Notes under the pieces: model-generated | Database searches by the model: none | Told to the model about the DNA's origin: nothing | The model's input: only the letters and a program-made list of their open reading frames with translations | From: Nectonema munidae | Taxonomy: Eukaryota; Nematomorpha; Nectonematoida; Nectonematidae | NCBI GenBank assembly: GCA_030549495.1 | Contig: JAUIRK010000763.1 | Span: forward strand, 62,001 to 126,000 | Direction: 5' to 3' | Length of the DNA stretch: 64,000 bases | Shown: positions 1 through 12,600 of the stretch, one piece after another | How the letters are laid out: every line of letters starts with the position of its first letter | Position numbering within the stretch: position 1 is the stretch's first letter | Program-made: the position numbers and the translations under genes

Positions 1-299
1 GCAATAATTTTCCTTGTCTTCAAGCTATGCCCATGGACTTTGCATGTGCAGAAATAGCAATCATGACTGTGGTTTGTCTGCTCCCGCCATATCATTAGAA
101 CATCCAAGGACATTGCTTTCCTTTCACCTTTTACCCACTGCCTTAACCCTATTAGTGCTGACGTTTTACGCCCCCACCCCCTTCACTAAAAAATTAATTG
201 TAGAAAATTGGCTGAATCATATCTCTTCAAATTTTGTGACTTTTCCTAAAATCGCTAGCTGCATCTTTTGAAACCATTTTCATGGTAGTTGAATGACCC

Positions 300-1650
300 C
301 TTCATGTCCAAAACTGTCAAACAAAATCAAAAATTAAAATTTTTCAGCAAAATTTTGACATTATCTGTACTTAACCTTATAACTTAGGATCTATATTATA
401 TAATACCTGAAAATTTATAATTATATAGAGTTTGGAACTCATAACACTTTATATATTTAATTTTTTTAATAATCATGGCTACTTTTTAGAAAATGTCAAT
501 CAAAATTTTGATTGATCAAAAATATATCTAATAAAATATACCTTCAAATTTTACATAAAATATAAGTTTTTATACTAAATCGGTCATTCTGTTTTCATTT
601 CTGGACTCATTTTTTACATTTAGGATTTGAAAATACCTATAAGTCAAATTTGCGGTTTACTTCTGAAAATTGTCTCCAAAAACATTCCTTCACATTTTAC
701 ATAAATATATGTGTTATACTAAATCGGCCATGCTGGTTTCATTTCTGGACTAATTTTTTACGCTTAGGATGTGGAAATACCTATAAGTTTTAATCAAATT
801 TGCGGTTTACTTCTAAAAATTATCTCCAAAAACATTCATTCAAATTTTACAATGAAATATATGTTATACTAAATCGGCCATGCTGGTTTCATTTCTGGAC
901 TCATTTTTTACGTTTAGGATGTGAAAATACCTATAAGTGTTAATCAAATTTGCGGTTTACTTCTAAAAATTATCTCCAAAAACATTCATTCAAATTTTAC
1001 AATGAAATATATGTTTTATACCAGATCAACCATGCTGTTTTCATTTCTGAACTCATTTTTCACATTTAGATGTTTTAAAATATCATGCAAAATTTGCGGT
1101 TTACTTCTAAAAGCTATCTCCAAAAATATTCTCTCAATTTTACATGAAATATTGGTTTTTATACCAATTCGACCATGATAATTTTTATTTCTGAAATCAT
1201 TTTTTGCATTTAATGGTTTTAAATGTCTGAAAGTGTCAATCAAATTTTCGATTTACGTCTAATGTCTACAGAAATATTTTTAAAATTTAAATAAAATATC
1301 TGTTTTTATGCCAAATGGAAGATGCTAGTTTCCTTTTTGGACTCAGGTTTGGCATTTATGGTTTTAAAATATCTGAAAGCTTGAATCAGATTTGCGGTTT
1401 ACTTGTAGATACTGTCTTCAAAAATATTTTCAAAAAAAATAAAATATCTGTTTTATACCAAATCGCCAATGCTTATTTTATTTCTATACTGGATTTTGGA
1501 TAATACGGTTAAAAAATATCTCGAAGTGGCAATTGAATTAGTAATGTATGCCTGAAAATCAGTTCTGTAAAAATTTTTCAAAAAATGGCTGCATATTAGG
1601 TATATAGTAAAAATATACTTTTTTTTTTGTATATTTTGGCTTATAATACT
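300..1650. repeat. Degenerate tandem repeat, about 150-bp unit
   Basis: The landmark CAAATTTGCGGTTTAC recurs at about 645, 795, 945, 1088, 1241 (diverged) and 1387, that is, with 143-153 bp spacing. It is followed in most copies by CCAAAAACATTC, AAATCGGCCATGCTG and TTTCATTTCTGGACTCAT. The copies at 645-1090 are closest to one another; earlier (from about 300) and later (to about 1650) units are strongly diverged. No coding capacity. Confidence 0.8.
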
Positions 1651-2325
1651 TTCTACAATCATCTTGAGTATGAAATATTTATTAAAAAAAATAAAACGTA
1701 TTATAAAATCTTTTGAAATTTAGTCACTATCAAGATATTTTTAATTTAAATTGAATTTGTCCATCTTTTTCCTTTTGTGTCAAAGAGATAATTTTTTAGA
1801 TGAAGAACGTTGACAACTTTTTGTAATTGAATAATCAACATCACGAATGATTCATGAGAAAAAAACCTTTGAAATGAGATTGGTTGACAAATATTCAGGC
1901 CTGATAATAAAATCACGATACTGATAAAAAAAGTCTAAGATCATCAAGAAGATTCTTTGATCAGAATGCTTTGAGAGAGGAAAAAGTAATTTTATCCTTA
2001 TAAAAAAATTTTCGAACACACATTGAAGAATATAAATTTCTAATGAAAAAAGAGCTACCAAGAAAGGATCATCATAGAATGAATACCAAAATTACATACT
2101 GTAAATTATAATATGAGGTAGAGACTACGAGCCGATAACGAATTTGTAGCCAAAAAGATGGAGATCCTATCGAGTTACCTAAGTTACTGTAGAATGAAAT
2201 ATTTTGAGTGAATTAAACACCTAAAGTTGGTTTATTAAATAAATTAAGAAAATAATTACCAGAGAAAACTGCAAGTAGAAGTTATTTTTATGTTTATATA
2301 TTTGACATTGATTTACAGGTTTAAT

Positions 2326-2712
2326 CGATTTTTTGACAGGTTTTATTGATTTCATAAAAAATGAACATCACCATTAAATTCTGCATACTTGAAATGTATA
2401 AAAAACTTTAAAAGAATAAAAATTTTAATTTTGACATGGGCTGTCGTATTTGAATTATTTTGTCAGGTTATATTTATAAAAAAAGCAATATAACCAGTAA
2501 ACACAGCCTACTTGAAAATGGGTATATGTGTGTAAAATGCCATACACGGTAAACTTCATCACTTCCCTATACTTTCTATTAAACGTAATTCTCTAATTCA
2601 AAAAACCGTGCCTGATCCTTTCTTTTTGGGATAAATCAATTTTTTGACAGATTTGATTGATTTTCATAAAAAAATGAATATCACCACTGAATTCAGCATA
2701 TTTGAACCATTT
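2326..2712. repeat. Three diverged direct repeat copies
   Basis: Segments at 2326-2400, 2454-2526 and 2635-2712 share TTTTGACAGGTTT, a run of T/A, then GAACATCACCA and GCATACTTGAAA. The outer two are most alike. Spacing is roughly 130 to 180 bp. Confidence 0.5.
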
Positions 2713-3071
2713 TTGGTTGCAGACCTGTGGAATTTATCCATTCAAATAAATTTTACTAAAAAAACAAATTTTAGTGAAAACTAATGCATTTTGTCCAAAA
2801 TTATAAATAAATTTAATGATGCGAAAATAATCTGTTATCATTTAACTAATATTAAAAATATTATAAATCAAATTTCTACTCTGATCCTTCGTACAAAAGA
2901 GAATATATACAAAAAGTGCGGTCTTTCACAAGCTCTGCTTTTATGCCTCTATCAAAGAAGAAGAAGATGATGATTGATTATGATGAATGTGATCAGATAA
3001 GTAATGATAATAATATTACACAGTGCAATTATTTTATTTACCAGTCGCAAATACATTTAATCAATTACGTC

Positions 3072-3088
3072 ATCTGATAATGATGATA

Positions 3089-3126
<38 letters not shown>
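3072..3126. repeat. GAT microsatellite
   Basis: An almost perfect GAT/ATG trinucleotide run about 50 bp long; a shorter CAT run occurs at about 16395. Confidence 0.9.
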
Positions 3127-3127
<1 letters not shown>

Positions 3128-3611
3128 GGATGTAGAGTTTGTTGACTAAAGATTCAAATGTAATCAATCATATTCGTCGTTGTTCCGTTTTACAATCGCT
3201 TATATAATCTCATATTTCTTTGAAACGAAGGGGAGAGATATAACCTTTTGAATGAACGCTCAGTTTTAGGATTCGATAGGAGTATTTATTGTGATTATGA
3301 TAAGAGTGTTGATAACAACGTTAAGTCAACCGATGTGGAAAAATATTCTTTGATAACTGGATACACCCCCCTCTTGTCGTAATCAACATATGTGGCATGA
3401 AGAAGAGCAAGTGAGAGTGGAAATTAGAGTACAGCAGCCAGAATAAAGAAAGCTGATTAGCGTGAATGATATAAGTAGAAGTGTGTACATATTACAAATT
3501 GAAGAAAATGTCACCTTTCTATTTCCAGCATTAGCTTTCTTTATTACACTTACGAAGTTTCATCATCCCACACCTAAATAAAACGATCATTAATATTTAA
3601 GAAACGAAGAA

Positions 3612-3630
3612 ATGGGAAAAGTTTTTAAAG
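3612..3630 (+). CDS. Candidate first coding exon (MGKVFK)
   Basis: A start codon in good context (G at -3, G at +4) opens six codons, then AAAG meets a strong donor (GTAAAT). It ends in phase 1, which is what the 20921 exon needs. The encoded N-terminus is MGKVFK; a glycine at position 2 would permit myristoylation, though that is speculative. The junction match and strong donor are the only support, so an upstream start or additional small exons in the 17-kb intron remain possible. Transcript evidence would settle it. Confidence 0.4.
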
Positions 3631-6600
3631 GTAAATGCTTTTTTTTTATTTGTCTTCATGCTATTTTTCATTAAACCAAGGACAGATTGATTATTTCAAT
3701 AATGCGCGAGTTTCAAACAGTGAGTTGACTTTTTGGTTATATAATACACTTGAATCCTCTATTTTATTAAGCATGGTTTCCCTAACCTAACAAATATTGT
3801 TTTACAAAAACCATCCCCAACCAATTATTCATACCATTAATATGCCGATGAAATATTATGCTATCATTTTCCAAGTGAATTTTAAAAGATGCTTTGTAGG
3901 TTTAACTCAATACTTTGATTTAGTTTATTGAAAAAAAAGGGTTAAAGTAAAGTTAACTAAAAAAATCCAAATCCAAAATTCTAATTAAAATCAAGGATTC
4001 AAGTGCATTCAACTCAAAAAAGGTGGATGCTAAAAAGTCGTGCTCTTTCAAAAGAACTGTCTAAGTTTCAAGGTGTTGAGTAGTTTATTTCGCTCATAAA
4101 TGTCACCAAATACTGCTGAATTAGCTTCAAACCCTTATAAGATAGTACTTTTTTCATAACTTAATAAAGCATTTTAGTTTGAATACGAAACAGGTTTATA
4201 ACCAACTAGTACTATCGATATCCTAAAATTCAGAAACTTACACTATGAAGCATTATTGATCAAAAAACGAACTTTATATTCGTTATAAAAATTTAACAAC
4301 GTGTATAATAAGAAATGATGATTTTAAATTTGTCACAAGAAATGTATTATTGTTATACAGATGCACTTTTTTTTTAACTAACATTTCAATGTTTGGCAAG
4401 ACAGTCTAGAAGGGACCCCTGTTCCCCAGGGAGCAGGTCAATTCGGCCTCAAGACAATTTGGCCTCATGACAAATCGGTCTTACGATAATTCGGTCTCTA
4501 TAAATTATTAGTATCTAATAAGACATTTTGGCCTTTCAAATCACTAAATTAACCCTTATCCTTGTGTTTCTTTACATTTTGTAACATTTTTTAAGAAATG
4601 AGCCGATTATAATACATAGAAAAAAATTAAAAAATCATTATTCATATGGATAAATGTAGTTAAGTATTTTGATTTTCAAAAAAAAATCAATCATACACTT
4701 TCTTTATCACATATTGTAACATTTTTGAAACGAGACAAAATGTTTTTTCAAAAAGAACAACTATTTAGCTTTTAATTCTTTTCTTTTGCTATTTTTCAAA
4801 GAAAATAGAAAATAGAAGAGCCGATATTTTTTTAATTTACATCCAACAGCTGTGTCTTTGCTTGAAAATAAATTGGATTTGTTGGGAACTGTTTGTACGA
4901 TTAGAAAAGAAGTGACAAAAATATTGAAAAATGTAAAAAAACAAGTTTTTTCTTTCTTTCTACTTCATAATCACGTTATTAAAATTTTAAAGGTTTCATG
5001 TATCACAAAAAAACAAAATTGTAGTTTTATTATTTGATCAAAATCTATAATGTTTTGTTAAAATACCAACAAAAACAGGTCAAGTTTTGAAAAGGTAATT
5101 TAATCAAAAATTTTGAAGGAATTTCTAAAGTTTAGGAAAATAAAAAAACGAATTAAACTTCCAGGGAATCCAAGTGCGGGAAAACTTTGATTTTCAAGTT
5201 AATAGTGTAACTTAAATTTAGGATGCTACGAAAAAGTCTAAAAGAGTCAAAACTTATGAAAAGAGATTTTAGAAGTCTAAAGCATCAAAAGCTGACAATG
5301 GAAACTTAATAGAAATCATTTATGTGATAGAAGAAGCCAAAACGATCAACTAGAACTTTTAAAAATGCAATATTTTTCTTTTAGATATTAAAAAAATTTG
5401 AAAGGCCGAATCTATCCTTGGGCCGAGTTGCCTTAAGGCCGAATTGTCCCTGAACTTCTCCATGGGGAGAGATTTTTCTTATTTTTCGTAATCGGGGAGT
5501 AAATATTTTGTAAAAGTAAAATTTGTAGTTTGAACAGGAGGCAGCTTACAAATTAATTTTTATAAATTTTAGTTCCGAGTATAAGTGTTTCAAAAAGACA
5601 TTGTTATACTGCATTGTAAGTTTATGACTTAATTCTTCCTTATTTTAATCAAAATAATTAAAAACTTTGTTTGAAATTTTAGAGAGCTCTAAATTACTTT
5701 TCAAATTTTTAAAACCTCTCACAAGTAAAAAAGAAGGATGTTTGATGATATTTTTTTCATAGTTTTTATGTAATAAATTTTGGAAAATTAAATCCCAAAA
5801 TGTTGGCCTGAGATCAAAGTTTTAAGTATTACATCTAAAAACGTTTATTTCATCTAAACATAAGGATTTAATTCTACCTTTATGGTAAAAATTATTCGTT
5901 GCATTATAGGTTGTCATTATTATTAATTGCCAAACACTCTTTTCTGAACAGAGCAAGAGGAATGGGTTGGTCAAATAGAGTTACATAAAAAAGAGTTTAT
6001 AGAAATCGTACTCCATTTGTAAAAAATTTTCTAATCAGAAACAATTTTAGTGAAGAAATAAAATCTGAATTAATACGTAACAAATTATCCTTCTATGTTT
6101 TTTAACGTTTTTACGCGTAATAAATTTAAAAAAATACGATGTTTTTCAACGTTTTCAAGTACATATTTAAAATATGGGTTGGCAACCCATGGACATTTTA
6201 TAATCCAAAATGACGGCTTGATGGCTTCTTGTCTCATTTTTTTGAGATATTTGATACCAATATATTTTGAGTAATTGATTTGTTTTCAGCAATTTTTGCA
6301 TAAGAACATAAAATTAACTTTTTTCAAATATAAAATGTTAAAATTTTTCTTTATAAGATTATGATAATTTTGACATTTAAAAAAGAGGATAGCAATTTTT
6401 ACTAATCTATCAATACAAAACACAATATATGACGCGTATCCCATAAAAGTTTTGCCACCCCTAAAAAAGTAAATTTAGAATGAAAAAAAACGTTTTTCTA
6501 CTATTTATACATTTTTAATTGTAAATTGAAGGAACCAACATAAACGGAAATTTTACCAAATTTTTTAGAAATCTTAATTATTTTTTGGTCACATTTTAAT

Positions 6601-9600
6601 GTGATATGTTTTAATTTTTCTTATTCAGAAAGAAAAGTAAATAGAAAAATGATTTACTTTTTCAAAATCATGAATTTATTTTTCATTCTAAATTTGTCAA
6701 ACCACTAAAATACGATACGTTGTTTTTAATTAGTTTGAAAAAGTTAAAATTTCCAAAACTTTGAAATTTCCTTTTATTTTTATATTTTAAACGTGTACTA
6801 ACTGAATAAAAATTATAAAAAATATTTTTCATTCTAAATAGTTAAAAAAAAATGAAAACACCTCATTATTTTTAATTTCTTTAAAATAATTAACATTTCC
6901 GAAAGATTTGAGAAGAATCAGGTTTTCGGAACCAAAGAAAATTGCATGTCGTGGTTCCAGAGAAGAAGTAATTTACTGTCTAGCTCCGGCTCAGACTGTA
7001 TTTGAGTTGGGGTAAGGAAACTTTTTAGTGAAAGCTTTTAGTATGGTATATTTAAATAAGCAATATTATTAGGAAGAATCAATAAAATTCAAATATTGAT
7101 TTTATATTAATTTACGAATTATATAGGATTCTTCTCTATCTATCTCAAAATCAAGATTGTAAATAAAATTGCGAGAAAAGTATAAAAGTTATTCAAGTTT
7201 TGTTTTCTGCAGTTGAAAGAAGAAAATTCAAAGTATATAGTATTTTGTAAACAGAAAAATGGTTACTAGGATATTAATAAAATGGATCTTTTTTGGCCAC
7301 ATTTCATATAGCATATAGGTATCAAAATATTGCCTGGATCGGACATAAAAGCAATATTTCTAATGTTTCCGCCTCCATATATTTAAATTCTTTGCCTTCG
7401 CCATCTTCCGCTCCAACTCCGGTGGCTCACAAGCTCTAGGGAAGATTTCGGTTTATTTCGAATTGTTTCGGTTAAAAGTATTTAAGGAAAGAACTGCTTC
7501 CAAAGACAATAGATGTGGCATTTTGGAAAATTAAAAAAAGTGTATGAGATAAAGAATGTTGAAAAGAAGAGCATTTATTTTTAAAATTTGCTTATCGGGC
7601 AAAAAAACTGAAACAAAATTATTTCAATGACGTTCTTTGAAATAAAAAGCGTTGATGACGAAAGAAAAAGGACACGATGTTATCAGCCAATGGAATGCTG
7701 TATTTTTAACGCCAACGCAATTGCTAATAATGGACACACTATGTGATGTAAAAGCCGGAGCGTATCTCATTTCAATTTGGGTGTGAGAAAGGTTGGCTAG
7801 ATTCTTCGCATTGATAACGATTCTATCCTTTCTCTACCCATGGTTTCTACTCTTTAGGCGTCGATAGGGAGAGTACTGTTGAGCTCAGTTTTTAGTTTTT
7901 TCACGAAACTCTTGGTGTTATAACATCGAAGCCTTCAGACTTTACGATTATTGAGAGAATCTAATTTTGGGTTTTTAAAAAGTGATGATTCTAATTTCTG
8001 TGATGATTATGATTCTGATTATAATTAGAATCGGCCGGCACTAATTGATAAAATCTTGGTTCGATACGGTTTCAAACCTTTCTTACTTATAAGTTTAACA
8101 CAAATGACGCAAGTGTGTCTTTTTAAATCATCCAAAATTGCCTTCTTTAGCAATATTCTGAAAAATATTTCAAAATATATTTTTAATATTTCATTTCAGG
8201 ATCCGAAGATGTGCAAAAAGGCTTGAAACTTGTTAAAAAATTGAAATTTGGAAAGATTCAATGCTTCGAAAAGTTGCTAAATTTCTCACAATCAGAAAGT
8301 ATATATTTTCATTATTTTATATGAAACCAATAAGAAATCAATCATTAAGTCTTATATAAGATAGGATGCTAAGGGAATCAGTATTTTAATTTGTGTCAAT
8401 TAAGATGAATTGAAGAGAACTTTTTTTCTACATAGAATAAGTAACTAACTATTAAAATATAAAAGTTAAATATAATAAAATTTAACAAGACACTAACGAA
8501 AATTAATCTATCTAACTAACTCAACTCGATTAAGAAACTAAGGCATAACTTCGAAAATACCCGACTCATTAACAAGTTCAAAATTAGGTTCACAATTAGT
8601 TGAATTGATTAATCTTTATTTTTTATCATCTATAGAGACTTTTAAGTGTTATAGGCAAAAGATTAAGAAAACTTATATGATATTTTAAATCCATAAAATT
8701 TACTGTAAGAAAATTTAGTTCTACCTATTTATTCTGCCTGTATAATGTCATCTTCCCAACATCTATCAAAAAATTTAGGCTTCCTTTTGGTTGCATTCAA
8801 TGCTATTTTCTCAATTCTATAGCAATTGCAAGCGTAAATCTCACAGACAATTATTGATTCTAATTTTTCTATTTTATAACATAAATTATATACTTTTATA
8901 TGATTTACTTAAATTCTTTAAATTTAAAGTTTGAAATATTTTACGCGAAAAACCAGATTAGCTAAAAACTAACTTTGCTTTTAATCTAATTTACTTTTCA
9001 ATTGTTGTACAAGTTATTGATTTTTTTCTTCAATCAATATAAGTCATATACTGTGCTTTTTGAGTGAACTAACTTGAAGCAAACCATTTTTATTTTTGTG
9101 CGTCAATGGTGATCACGAAATCGCAAAATACTCAAAACTGAGAAATTTTTTGGATGATTCTTTATTTTTGTCACTTTGAATTTCATAAGCCTACATATGT
9201 TAATTTGTAAGTATATTGCCAAAATTTCTAAATAGATAGGGATTATGGGTTGCCCTTTGTATAAATGTACTTCGTTTTAACTCTAATTTTCATTCTTTAC
9301 CTAATTTCACTATTGTCATTAAACTTAAAACAAAACCACCATTTCCATCATTCATTATATATGTATAAAATAATAGTGTTCTTTTTTTCTCCTTTTTCCT
9401 AACCATTGGGCTTCTAACAAACAAATATATGAATAAAATATGAGGTTAAAAAGTTGAAGTAATAAAGTCAAATAGCATTAACGAATATTCAATAAATAAA
9501 ATTTATCTAAAATTTAAAGACACTATTTTATTATTTAAATTATTCTTTATTTATTGAAGTGAGAATAAAGTATACGTTGATGTTTAGATCGGTATCGAAG

Positions 9601-12600
9601 TAACGGCAAGCAGTAGACTTTGATATATGAAGTTATCTCAGATGTATAAAAGTGGAGTTTCCTTCGAAATGGACAAATTTTTCTGTAGTAGCATGAAATA
9701 TATTTGACGTGAATTCTAGTAACTCCTGATTATTTTTGATTGTGAAGATGATACTTGATTATTAAATAGCATATCCTTCGTAAATAAACGTGATGAAGAA
9801 GATGAAGGATTTTGAAAAAACGTTGCAAAAAAATAAAATCTTGAAAAAAACAATACTTTTTAAACTTTTCACAAAATATTGCCAAATATAGGGAGAGTCC
9901 TTTATACAAATATTACTTGGAGAAATATGCACTGTGGTTCTATACTCGGTTTATATGAGATAGTGTTTCGTGTATTTGCAGCGTTTCGACATGTCCCAGT
10001 AGCTTTGGCAAGTTATTGAAGTGTATATGCAACTATAGATGATTAATTATTTTTACTTTGAGCAAAGTAATTAACTTTCATTTGTATATAAAAGTGTCTA
10101 ACGAAGATATTTGCTATTTCATACATTGTATCTTTTTTTAAAATAAAAAAACTTGATTTATAGCTCCTCAAAGTTAGAAAAGAGTAAAAGTAGTTACTTG
10201 TGTGTGAGAGAAAAAGAAGAGCTTAAAATTAAATTCTATTGATTGAAAAAAAATTTTAAATATGAGAAAAAGCATTCGATCATCGCATCTTATTTTTTCA
10301 ATCCCCAACCCCCTCCCTCTCTTTGCAATAAAAGTACGCTCTGAATTTGTTTTATAAGTTTTTTTCAAAGAATGAGGAATAAAGTAAGAGTTGGAGTTTC
10401 TACTCCATTCATGAGATACTCGTTGAAGCCCATGACTGCTTTAATCAAAGTGCTTAAGTCCAACAAGCACTACTTTCAATTGCTTTCACAAAAGCTGTGC
10501 TTTCTTCCAACAAGTTCTTGTAAGTAGCCTCTTTTACTCCCATACACTAAACATTTTTCGCGCTATAAAAAGCGAGCCAGTCAATTTGACCGCGAAACAA
10601 TTCAGCCTTTGAGACCTAATTGTCGATAGGGGGAATTAATTTCAGGCCAAAGTGTCACTGAACCATAAAAAGTATATTTATATTAAATGATATCGTTCCG
10701 TTACACGCTAAGTCATAATATACATGTTTTACAGTAGAGTGTAAAATAAAAGGAATACGTCACAAAGATGGGTTAATATCTGAACTTTTAATCAAATATG
10801 AATCGTTTAATCTTGAAGACTTTAAAACAACAACGAGTAAATTCGATCCAAGTTTTCATTTTATCAAATATGAAATCAAGTTTCGATTTGTCGTACAAGT
10901 TCTAGAAATTTCGTAACCAAAACACTTCATATTGTTTGTGACTTTTACGCCCATCTTTACGTATATCGTGGTCCCGCCCGGAATGCTCAGCCCAGGATTT
11001 TCCATCCCACTAAAAACCTAAGAACGACACTTGTATTGCATGACTGTACCTTGATTGATCGATAAAATTCTAACACGAATGGTCCTAAAATGAGAAAGAA
11101 TATCTAGTGTTAGCTTGATTACTAACAAGGTTATGATTGGTTCGCCAGAGCACTCACCTTTAAAACTTAGTAAAAACCTTTGAATTCTTCCGAGGGAAGA
11201 AAACCAGGATTTTTTTTTAGATTAGGAGCAATAACTAGAACAGCACATTCAATCAACTCTACACACCAGAAATCTCTATGTATTCTCTCTAACGTGTCAT
11301 TGCTTTTATAGTGTGAGTGTGATGAACATTATTCTCTCCTCATTCATCATAAATGAATAGCATGTGTTTTTTTCTACAGTGAGTATGTTAGATATATTAA
11401 AATCATTACTTCTCGGTGTCTTCTCTCACGTAGAGAATGCGCTATCTCTCATTTTCATCTCCCATAAATATCATCCATTGAGTAGAGAGATATTTCTGCT
11501 GATAAAGATTTCTTGCAGAATGTGATCACTCCATTTCCTATGTTTGATGCGTAATATTCCACAAATCAATAAACAAAATGACACATTGGCTAATGCATTT
11601 TGTACGTTAAAAAAAAATATACTTTTGTGCTTTGACTACCATTTCTCAATGCCCACAACGGCTAGACTTCTTTCATTGAACACACATATAATACAGATTT
11701 TATTTTAACTGTGCTCTCCATACGATGTTTCCATTAAATTCTGACTTTTTTTAATACCACACTTCGTTTCTTATTCCCCATATGAAGATTCCAGGAAGCA
11801 AACGAATAAAAAATATCTTCCACTTAAAGCAATCAGGTAACATTTTGTCCGTACAATCTTTTTTTCATATAAGAAATTTGTACTCTTTCACCATTGAATT
11901 CATGAAACTTTGAAGGAGGGCGGATGCAGAACCCCTTTAGCCGGGGATAGATTATGGGCTAAAACTTTTGAAAGTATTTTATAGGATATAGAGTTCTAAT
12001 TTTCTTTTCATATAGGCTTAATTTTGCATATATTGTGTATTGAATATTTATATTATATAAATATTATTCATATATTGTGTATTAAATATTTATTTAATAC
12101 AGAAATTTTAAATATTTTTTGTACTTCCAGTCAGATTTTAGCAGCGTTTATTCGTTGCAACTATTGTCCAAATTTGTTCAAAAGTTAAAGCAAGACATAC
12201 CAAATTTAAGACAAACTTTCAGTATCATAGAAATTTTATCTTCCTACTCAATTTTCTAATCTTTGAAATATCGACGCAAAATGTTATTTATTCTTTTGGC
12301 TTCTGAAGTTTTGATTCATCCAAAATCAAATAGTTGTTCAGTTGATGTTCTTAATTTATGAAATTTTTTATGGTGGGTGTGCAGTTTTAGGAGTTGGCTT
12401 TTTAGTTGATTCTACTTGAATCCTCCATTTTATTCATGATTATCTAAGTAATTAAACATCTTTAATTTGCTACTACAAAATTCAACTTGTGCACGGTGGA
12501 TAGGTACCAAACATTATCAAAATGCGGGTTTACGAAAAAAGATGAAATGTGGGAAAGTAAAAGGTGTCGCATGCATAATTTTCGCATTATCTCTTTGAAC

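Larger units (their letters stand above)
1..3611. other. Upstream region of the main gene
   Basis: Contains the tandem array at 300-1650, a second degenerate repeat set at 2326-2712 and a GAT microsatellite near 3072-3126. The stretch 3180-3611 before exon 1 is the least repetitive and should hold the promoter and 5' UTR if exon 1 is correct, but I cannot point to a specific start site. Confidence 0.4.
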
